Shown in pieces: positions 1 to 12,400 of a stretch of 64,000 bases of DNA. The stretch lies in contig DF236954.1 in the NCBI GenBank assembly GCA_000708835.1, positions 245,749 through 309,748 on the forward strand, written 5' to 3'. Position 1 is the first letter of the stretch. The number at the start of each line of letters is the position of its first letter. The notes below the pieces were generated by a model that did not search any database, was not told where the DNA came from, and saw only the letters and a program-made list of their open reading frames with translations. A program made the position numbers and the translations under genes. This DNA comes from Klebsormidium nitens. Lineage: Eukaryota > Streptophyta > Klebsormidiophyceae > Klebsormidiales > Klebsormidiaceae.

Positions 1-416
1 TCCCAATTTTAATCCACAGTGGCTAGTGGTCGAGAAAACAACTTGTTTGGCGGTTCCAAAGACGTCGAAGCTGAGTTTGTTCTTGTTCTGGGAACCTAGG
101 TTTATCTAATGTGTCGCATCACCTTACATGCGAAGCTGTCGTCCAGTGGCAGGCAGATTGCGGCCATGTTATGCAGAAGGCAGAACGTTCTTCGCGAATG
201 TTTCATTGTCCTAGCCAAAGTTAGCGCAAGAATCCACTCGCAGCAGCCGACATTTCCGGTCGCTCCTTGACGGCTCTCTTTGAGTCGTCTCGAGCACGTG
301 TCCCGGTCATGCGTAGCGCACAAGCGTCGATACCTCGCTTTTACCCCGCTCCTTTTCAACTGCATCACAAGCAACCAAGGTCTCCGTCCATGAACTTCGT
401 TTTTCGTCTTTTACAG
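1..416 (+). promoter_or_regulatory. 5' flank of CRY-DASH, with G-box and possible leader intron
   Basis: This stretch has no supportable ORF. A palindromic G-box core (CACGTG) lies at 295-300, 125 bp upstream of the CRY-DASH start. In plants this motif binds light-signalling bZIP and bHLH factors, so it is a reasonable light-response candidate for a photoreceptor gene. A pyrimidine tract followed by CAG at 414-416, just before the start codon, looks like a splice acceptor. An unseen upstream exon (untranslated, or encoding an organelle targeting peptide as in Arabidopsis CRY3) is therefore possible. Confidence 0.3.
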
Positions 417-424
417 AGACCGAC

Positions 425-3400
425 ATGGCCTCTACCAAAGAGACGCCCGTCATCTTATGGTTCCGCAGCGACCTGCGGTTGCACGACAACGAGGCGCTTG
501 TGCGGGCAGCAGAAGCATCGGATTCCGTTGTCCCGGTCTTCTGCTTCGACCCGCGGATCTACGGGCGGACGTACCACTTCGGCTTCCAGAAAACGGGACG
601 TAAGTCGCTGGTTCCCTTGCAATTGATGTCCATCTTTCTTTGAATCATTATTTGCGTATGATGTTCTCGTTTCGTCCTTCCACGGAAACGTAGGAGGGAT
701 GAGATCTGGGCTTTTGTAGGGCTGCTTCATGCACCCCTAGAATACAAAGATGGCCGAGGCATATGGATCCGGCTTTGAATCTAGTCGGCTGTGCGCAATG
801 AGCGGCGCATCAGTTTTGTGTCCGGACGGTTGAGTTTGCAGGTAGAAGGGTGCTGTTACGATCACAATTGTCTTTTGACCCTTCAGCTTGATGTTCGTTA
901 CCATCAAGTTTGATTACCTCAATTAGCACAATTCACTGAAAACGAATCTCGGTGGTTGCTTTCTGTCTGCTGTCTGACGATCCTGAGTTCTTTACGGCTT
1001 CCATTTTCGTACCTCTGGTCTTCGTAACTTCCATCCTGTAGACTCAAGGCTTTTAAGGGTTGCAGTCCTTCGACTTTTTCAACCCATTCGGTTCGTGCTG
1101 AGGTTCCGCTCTCCTTGCGCAGCCTTGCGCGCCCAGTTCATCTGGGACGCCGTCTCCGACCTACGTCAGCAACTACGTCAGCGGGGCGCGGACCTTCTCG
1201 TGCGCGTCAGCAACCCGGAAGACGTCATCCCGTCTCTCGCAAAATCCGTTGGCGCACAGCGCGTTTTCGCGTCGCTCGAGACGTGCTCCGAGGAGAAAGC
1301 GGTAGAGCGGCGCATGCTACACAAGCTCCAGGAGGGGAACTCTAGAGGGTTTCTGGAGCTGGTATGGGGGGGCGTAACGATGTATCACATCGACGACTTG
1401 CCGTTTCCGGCTGCAGCGGTTCCGGATGTTTACACCCAGTTCCGGAAGGGGGTGGAGAGCCGGTCGAAGGTACGGGAACCTCTAAAGATTCCGAAGCTGA
1501 AGCCCATTTCGAAGGAGGTTCTCGGGAAGATTCAGGCGGCCGGAGGGCCCGGAGAGATGCCCCGATTGGAAGCTTTAGGGGTGGATCCGCAGGCGATGGA
1601 CCCCCGGGGGGTGCTGCCATTCAAGGGCGGGGAAACGGCGGCGCTGGAGCGGTTGAATGACTACTTCTGGACAAAGGTAGGCTTTGGCTATGGGGAACTT
1701 GTTGAATTGACTTTGAAGGGTTCCGCTGAGGCTCGAAGATGAAGTTCCAAACCCAGAGCAAACCGAATTACGTGGAGCGGCTTCGACTCTTTTTTCTGTA
1801 TGAACCAAGCGTAACTAGAGAACTCTGGCTCATTACCCGTCCGCTCTGCTCCTTTCAATTGAAGATGTCCGGAGTAGGAGTACATAGAGCTCAACGAGCT
1901 GTCACTCTGAGCTTGCTTCGGCATACTCAAGATGGCGTCGCATCCCGTGTCATGGCAAGAGTACAACACCACCTCGGGTGCAAATGTGCGCGTCAGGTTC
2001 AATGTTGAGCCATAGAGTTACTCTATCGAGTCTTTTCTAGCCCTTCTAAAAGAAGAAAAGGGAGGGGGGGAAAACGAACTCAGAGGCTAGTTTTCTTGGT
2101 GCGTTGCTCTCGGCAGGTGTCTTTCGGCCGATACACTTCTTTCAAAACAGTCTCTTCCAAATGGCCTAAGTGTCAGAAGCAACACGGCACGGAAGAGCTG
2201 ATGGATTGAAAGCTTGGTCGCTTTTGCAGGACTGCTTGAAGGAGTACAAGGAGACGCGGAACGGCATGCTGGGCGGCGACTACTCGTCCAAGTTTTCGGC
2301 GTGGCTCGCGCACGGCTGCATTTCGCCACGCTACATTCACAGCGAAGTGAGCTAGCTGACACGGTTGGTCTCTGTGCATGTGGTTTCCGGCGGAATGGAC
2401 CCTGACTTTGTTATTACTTTGAGTTGGGTGAAGTGCTCGGAAGGTTTTCTGACCGGCTCATTTCAAAAGCACAAAGGGCTTCAGACTTGGTCAATTCTGA
2501 CGGGTCGTATTCAATTGGGCGACAAGCATTTGTCAGGTCCGAGAACTTGCGTGCAGATTTTGCTTAGTTTGGAAAGAGATTTATGGGGTCCTCTGCAAGC
2601 TCAGGGTAAAGCACTGGTCCTTGCAGAAACGAATGGATCTCTTCGGTCGATGTTTGGGGACGGTGTGCTGCATCGCCTAATCATGCATGTTCTTGACCGG
2701 GAGATCTGCTTCCGGACTAGTTCTCCCCTTCAAAAGCAGTCGACCTCTCACGCATTCGGACTAATTTCCCCGTCAAAAGCAGTCGAACATTTTCCCCCCT
2801 CAAAAGCAGTTGACCTCTTGACCTCTTTTGATTGATAAGCGTCGATCTTTCGAAGCCTTGCGTTGATTTAGCAAGCATCCGGACTAGTCACATTCACTGA
2901 CGGTCATCGTTCGACTGCGCGCGCAGGTTCGAAGGTACGAAAGAGAGCGCGTCGAGAACAAGTCGACGTATTGGCTGCTGTTCGAGCTGATTTGGCGGGA
3001 CTACTTCCGCTTCATCTCCATCAAGTTTGGGGACAAGCTCTTCAAGCTGGGGGGCCTGCGAGACGTGAGTGATCTGCACATCAGATCACTGACGGCAGCG
3101 AGCGTTCTGCTGTTCTGTTACATATCTTCAAAGCAGGCTGTCCCTTGTGATTGGCAAATGGAATGACATTGAGGCGATATGACGACGGGTTTCCTGTAGT
3201 TTACGCTTAACCTCACCCAGTAGCAACCTTCGCTTTTCGCCACATTCCGCGGAAGCCAGAAAAGTCTGTTCTGTCCCATTCGTTCCTTCTTATGTACAGG
3301 ATTTGCCGCCAGTTCTCGTTGCAGGCCTGAACGAAAGCTAGGTCAGCGCAGAGCAAGTATTGCAATTCAGGCTGAGCTTTTCAACCCTTTAGCTTCTTGT

Positions 3401-5369
3401 CTGAAGCTACGATAATCAAATAAGTTTTCGCTGCAGGTTCGTGGCAAGGAGTGGGGCCAGAACAAGCAGCTTTTCGACACGTGGCGGGAGGGACGGACCG
3501 GTTACCCTTTGGTTGATGCCAACATGAAAGAGCTAGCAGCAACCGGGTTCATGTCCAACCGAGGGAGACAGGTAGGAAGATTGTCCGGAGGTCTAGTGCC
3601 AAATGGTCTTTCCTGTCCGTTGTCCTTCTGGCAGGAGTTCGAGATCACATCTTCCTATAAGAGATTTAGGAAGGTGTCAATCATTTATTTACTTATCTAT
3701 GTATCTATTTATCGGTGCTTTCCAATCTGCTTCCTATCTTTCCATCTTCTTTACTGTTGGGTCGAATGAGTGGAGGCGGATTTGAAAAGAGAACTGCAAT
3801 TTGTAAGAGGTGAGCAATCGGGGGCTCGTTAGAGATCTTGAAAGTCGGCCGCTGGGCGTAAGTTAAGTCTTCTCTCTGACAATGACGGTGGCACTAGAGG
3901 ATCCCACTCTTTTCACACGAGTGCAGAATGTACTCACTAATCCATGCGTGCACAGCCTATGCGCGCTGTCAAATATAGACAGCGACGCTGAGCCCGCTTC
4001 GCCGCTCGAGGCGAGACGACTCCAGTCAGTAGGATCGAGGGAGGCCTTTGCGCTCTTTCAAGTATGCAATTTTGGAGGTCTCACACCCTTTTCCATGTCC
4101 TGTCCCGTCTCTGGCGCGCGCTGAAGTTGGACTGGCGGCACAGGGTTGACCATTCCTCGCTTCTGTAATATGTCATTAAATACAGACCCGCCTATCTTCG
4201 GGGGTGTAACCGAAGCAGTGACGCGCGACATGAAGCTAGACTGGCGGCGAAGGGCTGATCGATACCTGCGTTTATCAGAAACTAGTTTCAACTGGGTTGA
4301 ATTCCCCTTGAATAAAACTGGAGTCATAAACCATGGAGTCTTACAACCAGAGCCCATTCCGCGCAGATTGTGTGCTCGTTCCTGACGCGCGACATGAAAC
4401 TAGACTGGCGGCTCGGCGCGGAGTGGTTCGAGACGTGCCTGCTGGACTACGACCCGTGCTCCAACTACGGCAACTGGACCTACGGCGCGGGGGTCGGGAA
4501 TGACCCCCGGGAGGACCGATACTTCAGCATTCCCAAGCAGGTAAGCGCTCGTAGGGATCAAAGTATGACGGCGAAAGGCTCTGAATCTGGCAGGTTTTTT
4601 TATTGACGCGCAAGACTGTTATGAGTGCCTGAGAATTTGACAGACCTAAGCACGTCCTTGATCGAAGGCGCGGAAGGACCGCTACTTCAGCATACCCAAG
4701 CAGGTGGGCGCTGGTAGATTCTCCAGTCAGACCGCGAAAGTCGGGAAATAAGGCGGCACACGAACTTGCAAGACCGCCATGGAATGCCTGAGGACATCAG
4801 CGGACCCCAGTTCGAGAACCAGGTTTCAAAGCAATCGTAAAGTTTGGTTATTCTCGCCAGGGCAAACTTCTCCCCCACGTGGCACCGGGGTTTCGCCACG
4901 TGGGTGCTGCGCAAAAGTCTTTTGCCGTTCGGCAAACGATATTGCTTACAATCCCAACCAATTCAAGTCAGCCGTCATCAACGACCGTTTAGTTAGCCTA
5001 AGCGACTGGGGAGACCGTCTCAACGCACCATCTCGCAGCCTTGATGCAACGGCTGTCTTGTTTGTAATCTCGCAGGCTCAGAACTACGACTCAGAGGGCG
5101 CTTACGTCGCCTACTGGCTGCCGGAGATCGCGAAGCTTCCGACTTACAAGCGCCACGCGCCGAACACCCTCACTCGGGAAGAGCAGGACAAATACGACGT
5201 CGAAATCGGCCCAGGGGGTTACCCCGCCCCTGTTGTGCCGCTGTTGCATGGGCAGCCCGGAGGGGGGGGAAGAGGAGGCGGGTTTAGTGGTAGGGGCAGA
5301 GGGGGGGGAAGGGACGGTCGGAGTGGGAGAGGCAGGGGGGGACGAGATGGGCGGGCGGCCAAGTTTTAG
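425..5369 (+). CDS. CRY-DASH: Cryptochrome DASH (CRY-DASH / CRY3-type photolyase-like flavoprotein)
   Basis: Seven exons give 528 aa: 425-599, 1123-1676, 2230-2346, 2927-3064, 3437-3571, 4367-4540 and 5076-5369; every junction is GT-AG and in frame. CRY-DASH proteins bind FAD and an antenna pterin and repair cyclobutane dimers in single-stranded or looped DNA, often in organelles. The N-terminal photolyase domain opens with [16 protein letters not shown]. The FAD domain carries [34 protein letters not shown] and [17 protein letters not shown], all diagnostic of the DASH branch. The C-terminus has a Gly/Arg-rich (RGG-like) tail of about 40 residues. The first methionine of the first conserved exon was taken as start. 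No transit peptide is visible in this model, but the acceptor-like site just upstream leaves room for one. Introns 5 and 6 carry decayed copies of exon 6. Confidence 0.93.
2724..2830 (+). repeat. Three-copy short tandem repeat in CRY-DASH intron 3
   Basis: Three copies of a roughly 17-bp unit close to CCCTCAAAAGCAGTCGA occur about 25-45 bp apart. A GGACTAGT/GGACTAAT motif recurs around them at about 2714, 2758 and 2881. They lie in the intron between exons 3 and 4, and no coding role is seen. Confidence 0.6.
4105..4252 (+). repeat. Two decayed copies of the 5' part of CRY-DASH exon 6
   Basis: Segments at about 4105-4141 and 4218-4252 resemble the real exon 6 stretch at about 4382-4419, which encodes [11 protein letters not shown]. 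The second copy keeps nearly the whole 'gacgcgcgacatgaa' string and the following 'ctagactggcggc' with one or two changes. Neither copy has the flanking exon or a fitting splice site, so they are read as intronic relics of local duplication and not alternative exons. Confidence 0.75.
4668..4716 (+). repeat. Decayed copy of the 3' end of CRY-DASH exon 6 with its donor site
   Basis: This segment repeats the end of exon 6 (real copy about 4510-4556), including codons for DRYFSIPKQ, the GT donor and about 12 bases of intron. It still has a plausible donor (AAGCAG|GTGGGC), so it could act as a cryptic 5' splice site. Confidence 0.75.
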
Positions 5370-6433
5370 CGGATTAAGCCTTTGAAACGTTCTGGTTAGA
5401 TTGGAGTTAGTGTAGCGGGATGGTGTTACTGGGCAAGGACGATCGAGCGTTAGAAAGAGGGGTTGCCATCAGTCTTCTGTTGAGGAACTCTTTGCCTTAC
5501 GGAAGCGATTAACGCTGGGATGACGAGATCAAAACCATGATTTTGTTGATCATTTCGGAAGGTTTAATTGTCGGGAAAGACTTGCCAACATTTGGCATGG
5601 ATCGGACCGGCTGGTCCCAGCCAGTGACTGAACCACTGCTGGTTGACCAGATTCCAAACGGATCTGGTAACGGTCGAGACTCTTGCTTCAGGAGAAATCC
5701 ACGAAAGGATGTTATTATTTCGGGTTTCTAATATAGAACCTCTATAGCCTCGGGTTGATGGTCTCGCTGTATACTGCATGATCTACTTCGCGAAATTGGA
5801 TTGATTGGTTGTTGCCTTCAGCTGCTCAATTGGCGGCGTCCAGTTCGAGACAGAGCGCGGCCGAGATGTCCGAAGACCGTGTGGGCTGCACATATGTCGC
5901 TATCTCTCTAGCTTGCTACACACCGTCAGCCACTGAAGAAATTGAGCCTACATCATGCCGGTCTGGGGCGGATTGAATAAACTAGTTTCCAGCATGCGCC
6001 TAGGCAACCTGGCTTAGTACGCAATATAATATTAGCACCGTATGGCTTATGCGAATGGTGCATCCGCAAAAGAGGGTTAATTTTCATCCGCTAAGATGAT
6101 ATGTTAACACAAAAGGCCCTATAAATTCGTCGTCATCACGTCACGTGTTTGCCATCAGCTACGGTAGCTGGAAATATACCATGCAGACAATTTGGGAGGA
6201 CTGTGTCGGACCACGTGACCGTCCAGTTTTTATTAAAGATGCGTATCTTGAAAACGTCGATCGAGTAGAGCTAGCTGTGTACCATATCGTATCTTCTAAG
6301 ACACGCACGCTCCACACGATATTGCCAAGTCAAATACAGTGATCTGCCTCACAGGTCGTCCTGTTCTTTGGTGGACCCGGATCGTCTGACGGGACCTACT
6401 GTGACGTTACGATCAGTGGCAATCAGGATCACT
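5370..6433. other. Intergenic region between convergent CRY-DASH and CLSY-like genes
   Basis: This is about 1.06 kb of 3' flank shared by two tail-to-tail genes. ORFs up to about 70 codons occur, but none has a recognisable domain or coding-like composition. Both 3' UTRs should lie here. I could not pick polyadenylation sites with confidence. Confidence 0.5.
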
Positions 6434-9400
6434 CTATAACCCGGCCTGGTCAGATAACAATTTCCTATATTCACACGCTTCTTCTACAAGCTCCCCACCC
6501 CACTTCTCCAGGAAGGCCATCAGAAAAGGATCGGTTATCCCATCCCCTAACCCGCCGCCCGCTTCCCCCGGCTGCTCCCAGTTCTCCCCACCGAACAGAC
6601 TCCCCGTCTTTCCCGGGGCACATTCACCGAGCCCACAGCCTTCCTCGATGCGCGCGTCCTCGCGCGCGCCCTGTGCGCCTGCGCTCGCACCCGCTTTCTC
6701 CGCGCGCGCGGCTTGTGCCCCCGCGCTCGCGACCGCCTTCTCCGCGCGCGCGCACCTCTCGAAGGCCCGGGCGATGACGCTCCCCAGGCAATCCTTCTCT
6801 AGCGACGCCCGGTGGATTGCCCGGTCTTCGTAAGTGTTCTCGCAGACCAACCGGTAGGTGGTCACCGGGCGCTTTTGACCGATGCGGAAGGCCCGGTGGA
6901 AAGCCTGGACGGAGAAATTTCCTCGTGAGGAGAGGGTTGCTCACTCTAGACTCCTATAGTCTAGGTATGATAGTTTCTAGGTAGGATATCAACAATCCCC
7001 GGGGAAAAACAAACTTAACAACCTAGATTGACAAATACACCCGCTCCGCACCCGTATCCACCCTAACCCCCAAACTAACCCCACCCGTTCGCCGGGCCAT
7101 GACCATATCCTACCTAAATTAGTAAACGTCCATGCTCACTCTGCGTCCTGGAGAAGAAGCTATCCAGATGATCAAAATCGCTTTGTTGTTACGGCTGTAC
7201 GGCTGTAGTTGTTTCCTTACACTTATGCAATTCTCTGAAGAGCGCGCGTGTCACAAACCTCGCGCAGCTCGTGAGGGTACTTAACGCGACGGCGAAGGGC
7301 CGACGCGCTACAGCGACCGAGTCCAAAGCCAACTTTTGGCTTTGCCCATCCAAAATCGAATTCGTCCGAAACAGGGCGCACCAGCTTTCTAAATAAATGG
7401 TGTCTGAGAGAAAAGCAAAGGTTCACGAACGTACCACAAGTTTTATGAATCTAACGGTGTTCTGAGAGAAAAGCAGAGATTGATGATGAACGTACCTGAA
7501 ATCTTACGAATAAATGGTGTTCTGAGAGAAAAGCAGAGATTGACGAACGTACCTGTTCAGGCAGTTTGGGATTCCACGAAGGATCCAGCAGGACCACCCG
7601 AGTCGCCGCCTGCAAATTCAGACCAAGGCCACACGCCCCGAGAGTCGCAAAGAGCACCCGGGGACTAGCGTCCCCTGACTGGAAGCTTTCGACGCTGCCA
7701 AGAAGGGGTATGTCACAATCAGCTTTTGTACTGATATCACGATGTTTGGGAGGGCATTGACCAAAACTGAACCACTTTTCCTTGATAGAAGGGCACTTAA
7801 CCAAACACAAACCTAGCTTGGTTAAGACTGTTTTCTTCCTGTGCTCGAGCACCGGATATAGTGGTAGAAGATGCGTGAGTAGGAGATTCTGTAAGCGGCT
7901 CAGGCACAACAATGGAAACCAGAAAGACAGAGCCTGCGGATACTTTGAGATGCAACAGCTTGGAGTTTTAGGTGTTCTTTGCAGTGGCGAAATGACCAGG
8001 GACGTCTCCTGACTTGCAGCTTTCGGGGTCACGAACAGGGATACGTCAGTTTAAAGAACAGGCGTTCAAAAACAGGGCGCAATGCACGCTTCCTGACTGA
8101 GGCCTCCTCGCATATTTAGATCTGCATTAGACCAAGCAAGTACTCGTTGAAACTCTAGAGAAAGTTTCGAGTTTTGGCAGACCTTGTAGGTCAAGATTAT
8201 CCTCTGCCGTGAGGAAGCGCTCTCAGACCTAAATGTCCTAAAAGATAAGTATGCGCTCAACCCTGTCTTCAGCGCGAGATCAAAGTCCATGATGTAACCA
8301 TTTTTAAGATCAAATTTGACCCTGTACGCTTTGCTACCGCAGAAGGCGAGGCCTGAAAACGAATGAAGAATCTGAAGACGTATTGCGTCAGAAAAGAAGG
8401 TCAAAGCTTGATGCTCACAGTTTCATCCTCTCTTTGAAGGGCACGTATCCGTGAATATAGGCCATATCTCGGTCGCCCCACTCGAGCGCCTGCTTGACCC
8501 CATCGATGAAAGCTTCGAGCGGCTTTGTATAAAAGCTGAACACCAGTGTCTTCTCGCCGGAGGCCTTGCAGGCCCTCAGGAGGTCGATTACCAGCTGCAG
8601 CTTCGGGCTGTCGGCGGCCTCTACTGGGCCCGCGAAACAGGACCGAAACCTGCGCGGTAAGGGAAGCGTGAGTATGTACGGACCAGCAACCAGACACTAA
8701 GGAAACAGAGCTCGATCCAAGCTGGGAAAACAAGCTGAAATGGGGCAGAGACGTGTCCTAACCTCGAATGGAGTTAAAAATGAAGCGTACAGGCAGATCA
8801 ACGCTTAGATGTTACCACAGGAGCCAAAACTGCACAAAAGACGGGAATCAAGAGATCCGACGGTTCGACCCGCTCTGATCGCTTCTGTTTCTCGTCAATG
8901 TTGCCTGTCCCTGATGTTGGATCTAGCCTTCCTCGAACGAACCCAGAATGTCCTTTCGTAGGTTAAGAACTCAACCCGGATCCTTACCTCGCAATCTCTG
9001 GCGCCAGAGCCGTCCGCTTGCCGTCCGCTTTCCTGAAGTATGCGGCCGGGTGGCAGCACAAGTGCGACAGATCCTGCTCCTGACCGATCGCGCCTCTTCC
9101 TACCTTCGGGGCGTATCCACCCCGCTCCTCTTCTTCGCCTCGCTCCTCTTCTTCGGACTCCTCCGAATCTTCCCCCAAAACTTCCGAGCTTCCTTCCCAG
9201 TACAGCTCTTCCAGAGTTTTAACCTTGCGCTTTCTCGACTGCCCACCACGCCTTTTCTTCGCACACGCGTCATACGCTGCGCGCTCGTCTTGACACGTTT
9301 CCCCGATCCGACGGCTGCGATTGTTCGCAATCCGCTGCTCGTACGTTCCCCGGCCGATCGCCTTTTCGACAAAACAATCGTGCAGTTCGCGCCCCTTTCC

Positions 9401-12400
9401 ATTCATCTTGAGCCGGATCACGTAGTCGTTCCGCCCCGGAATTCCGAGCCCGCCATACAGGGATTCCTCCCCACCGTAAAACAGGAACGGCTGCATGAGC
9501 CCCGTGAGCTCCTTCAAAGCTGCTTCCGCTTCCGTTCTCAGTTGCGCATTCCGGTCCCGCCCACATACGTAGCGCTCGATGGGCCCGCCAATGAGCTTCA
9601 GGAACATGTACTTTACGACTGACTCTTCCAACTCCGCTTCTTTGGCCGGAACCAACGGACCGGAATTGGGAACGAAAAGGTTTCTGGGCGACGCTGCCGA
9701 CCGCTCACCGGTAGCCGGTCCCTCTGCATCTGACCGTTCCGCTTCTGGGCGGCCCGCCGGAACGCTTGGGGCGGAACCCTCCCCAGCGGAAGCTGCGGCA
9801 GGCTGCGGTGCTGCCGACCCCAGGGCCCCCGCTTGATAAGGTGTCGCTCTAGTTGGTCTTCTCCTGGCGTCGGTTTGCAGTTTGGCTGTTTTCGAGGGCT
9901 TTCTGCTTTGGACAGAACGCTTTGCTTTTGGCGTCTTCGACTCGGACGTCTGTAGAAGAGGCTGGCGACTCGCCCATTTGAGGACGTCGCGCGCGCACAC
10001 GAAGCGCGCAAGGTTGGAGAGCTCCTCGAAGTTGTTGTTGAACAGGGTTCCTGGAGGCACGAATCATTGCCATGAGCTGGATTGAGTTTAAATTTCACTC
10101 TTCAAGGCAGTATTTATAGCCAATCAAAACTGTGTGATGAATGGAAGAGACAGGTTCAATCTAGAACGTACCGAACAGATTATATGGAATTCTATCTCGC
10201 GTGATATCTGTCAAACTAAGAGTCAGTCGAAGTGGATGAATCGATGACGAAAGCCCTTACCATCAGAATCAAATCGAGCATTATGTGTACCTTTCTACGT
10301 TCGTTTACAAAGGCGGCCCGTAGGAGTTGAACGTTGAACTACTTTTTTCTAGTATTGAGACCCGAACCTACAGTGAACGAGGACATCCTCCAACCTTGAT
10401 GAAGCCTTCAGCAGTCCAGATGATCATGTTTGCACTTTGGCGACTGAATTTCTCTAGAGAAATTAGCACAGAACATTTGCCTGACTTAGTTCTACAATCT
10501 GGATCAATTCTCTTACCCGTTAGCATGAGCCGCCGAGCCGTTTTGAACCGCTCCAGCACCTTGAACGTCTGCGTTCCGGCATTTCGGAGCGTTTGGCCTT
10601 CGTCGCAGATTACCAGGTTCGGGGCTTCCAAGAGCAATCTCCCAAGCTCGGCCTGCGCGCGCGTAGCGGGCGCGCGCGCGCCCGCGGTCCTCCTCAGCTG
10701 CTCATAGCTTATGAGCAGCGGGCCGTCCCTGCGCGCGCGCCACGTCAGCGTCGTCTGCAGCCGCATCTCGTCGAGCTGCGCGTCGTCCGCCGTTTCTAGT
10801 TCTTCCTCGCGCGCGGGCGCGTTGTATCCCCCGCGCGCTCCGTCTTCCGCCCGTTCCGCCCATTCCGGTCGCTTCCTCAGCTTGTCCTCGCGCCGCTCCA
10901 GCGCGGCCGCGCGGTGCAAGCTGGGTTCGTCGACCCGGTAGACTTCGAGACGGCGGGGTTTCCCCGCTTTTCCGGTAAACCACTTTTGGATTTCGAGGAC
11001 CCAGTTTTCCTGGATGGCGGCTGGGGTGACGATTAGGGGCCACAGCCGCTCTTGCCACCAAAGGTGCTCAACCAGGGCGAGTGCCTGCATCGAAGAGATG
11101 CTGTTCAGAAAGAGAGCAAGTTTCCAATCTGAAAACTGAATGTTTGGCAATCTGAAAGAAGCACACAAACGAGAACGAAGGACTCTATCCATCTATCTAC
11201 AGTTGTTAAGTATGCACCAAGGGATCAAGAAGATTTTGTTTGCTTGGATCCGGCGAGGAAGGGAAATCTGGAAGAATCGTTCTTTTGATACTGTCCTCGC
11301 CAATTTTATGTAAGGACTTTCTTCAAGTCCTGCTTGCTTCCAGAGATGCTCTTGCTTAACATGCATTGAATCGAATAAACTGAATATAAGTTTTTTTTCG
11401 AAAAGTAGAGGATAAGCCTGCCGTTGAGGACGGAAATCGACTTCAGACAGATAGATAAAGAACACGGATGCTGACAGGACATGCCTTGGAGCAATTGGAT
11501 TTCTGGCCGTCAGATTGTTCGGCTCCCCCGTACTTATACATCGTTCATTCTTTGTCCTATTGTGATCCGTATTACCTCTGTCGAAGCCAATATCCGATTC
11601 ATCCATCTTTAGTGAAGTTTGAGCGCTTTGAGAGGGTTTTTAAGTTCTTACCACAAGAGTCTTCCCGAGACCAGGCGCCAGCCACAAGATCGCGCCCCTT
11701 TCCGGCTCGTCACTCTCCGGATCTTCCACCATCCTCCGTTTCAGAAAGTCGAACGCCTCCTTCTGGTGCGGCAGCATTTGCTCCCGAAGAAACTTCTCTC
11801 CGCTTGGCACCAACGGAACCGTTCCGCTCTCCAGCCGTTCCGTCTCATTCCTCCCGGCGGCCGCGCGTTTCTTGTTTTCGCCTGACCCTGTTCCGACTCG
11901 TTTCCGCTTCTTGCGGTTTTCTGGTTTCGATTTCGCCACGTCGTTCGGTTCAATATACCACTTGCTTTCCGTTGCTGGCGTCGGCTGACGGACGTCCGCT
12001 TCCGTCAGCTGCCGCACCAGACACCCGCAGTCACTACAGTAAACTCCGTCAGCGTCCTGCCGCATAAGATGGCCCCGCCGCTCGCAGTCACGGCCGCCGA
12101 TCTCCTCCACCGCGCGCGCGTTTTGTTCACGGGCGCCCGCGCCAGCCGCGAGCGCGTCTCGCATCGCGCGCTCGCTCGCGAGCTGCGCGCACTGCTCCCA
12201 CGCCGTCGCGACCGGGTTCTGACGGTCACCACAGGACGGCCAGATCGCAGCGCCTTCCGCAACGGACGGTCCGGATTGCTCGTCATCTGATTCGGACCAC
12301 ACGGAAGCCTCTTTGGCTTTGACGAGCTCCGGCAACTGCCGCTTCTTGCCCTTGCCCCCCAAAACTTTGCCCGGTTTAGAATTTCCGGACACACCCACCC

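Noticed and set aside
3680-3720. ATCT-type simple repeat in CRY-DASH intron 5
   Set aside because: Short ordinary AT-rich microsatellite with no further structure.
8948-9622. 224-codon ORF on the plus strand
   Set aside because: It lies opposite CLSY-like exon 4, has no domain and reflects the GC-rich coding strand on the other side.
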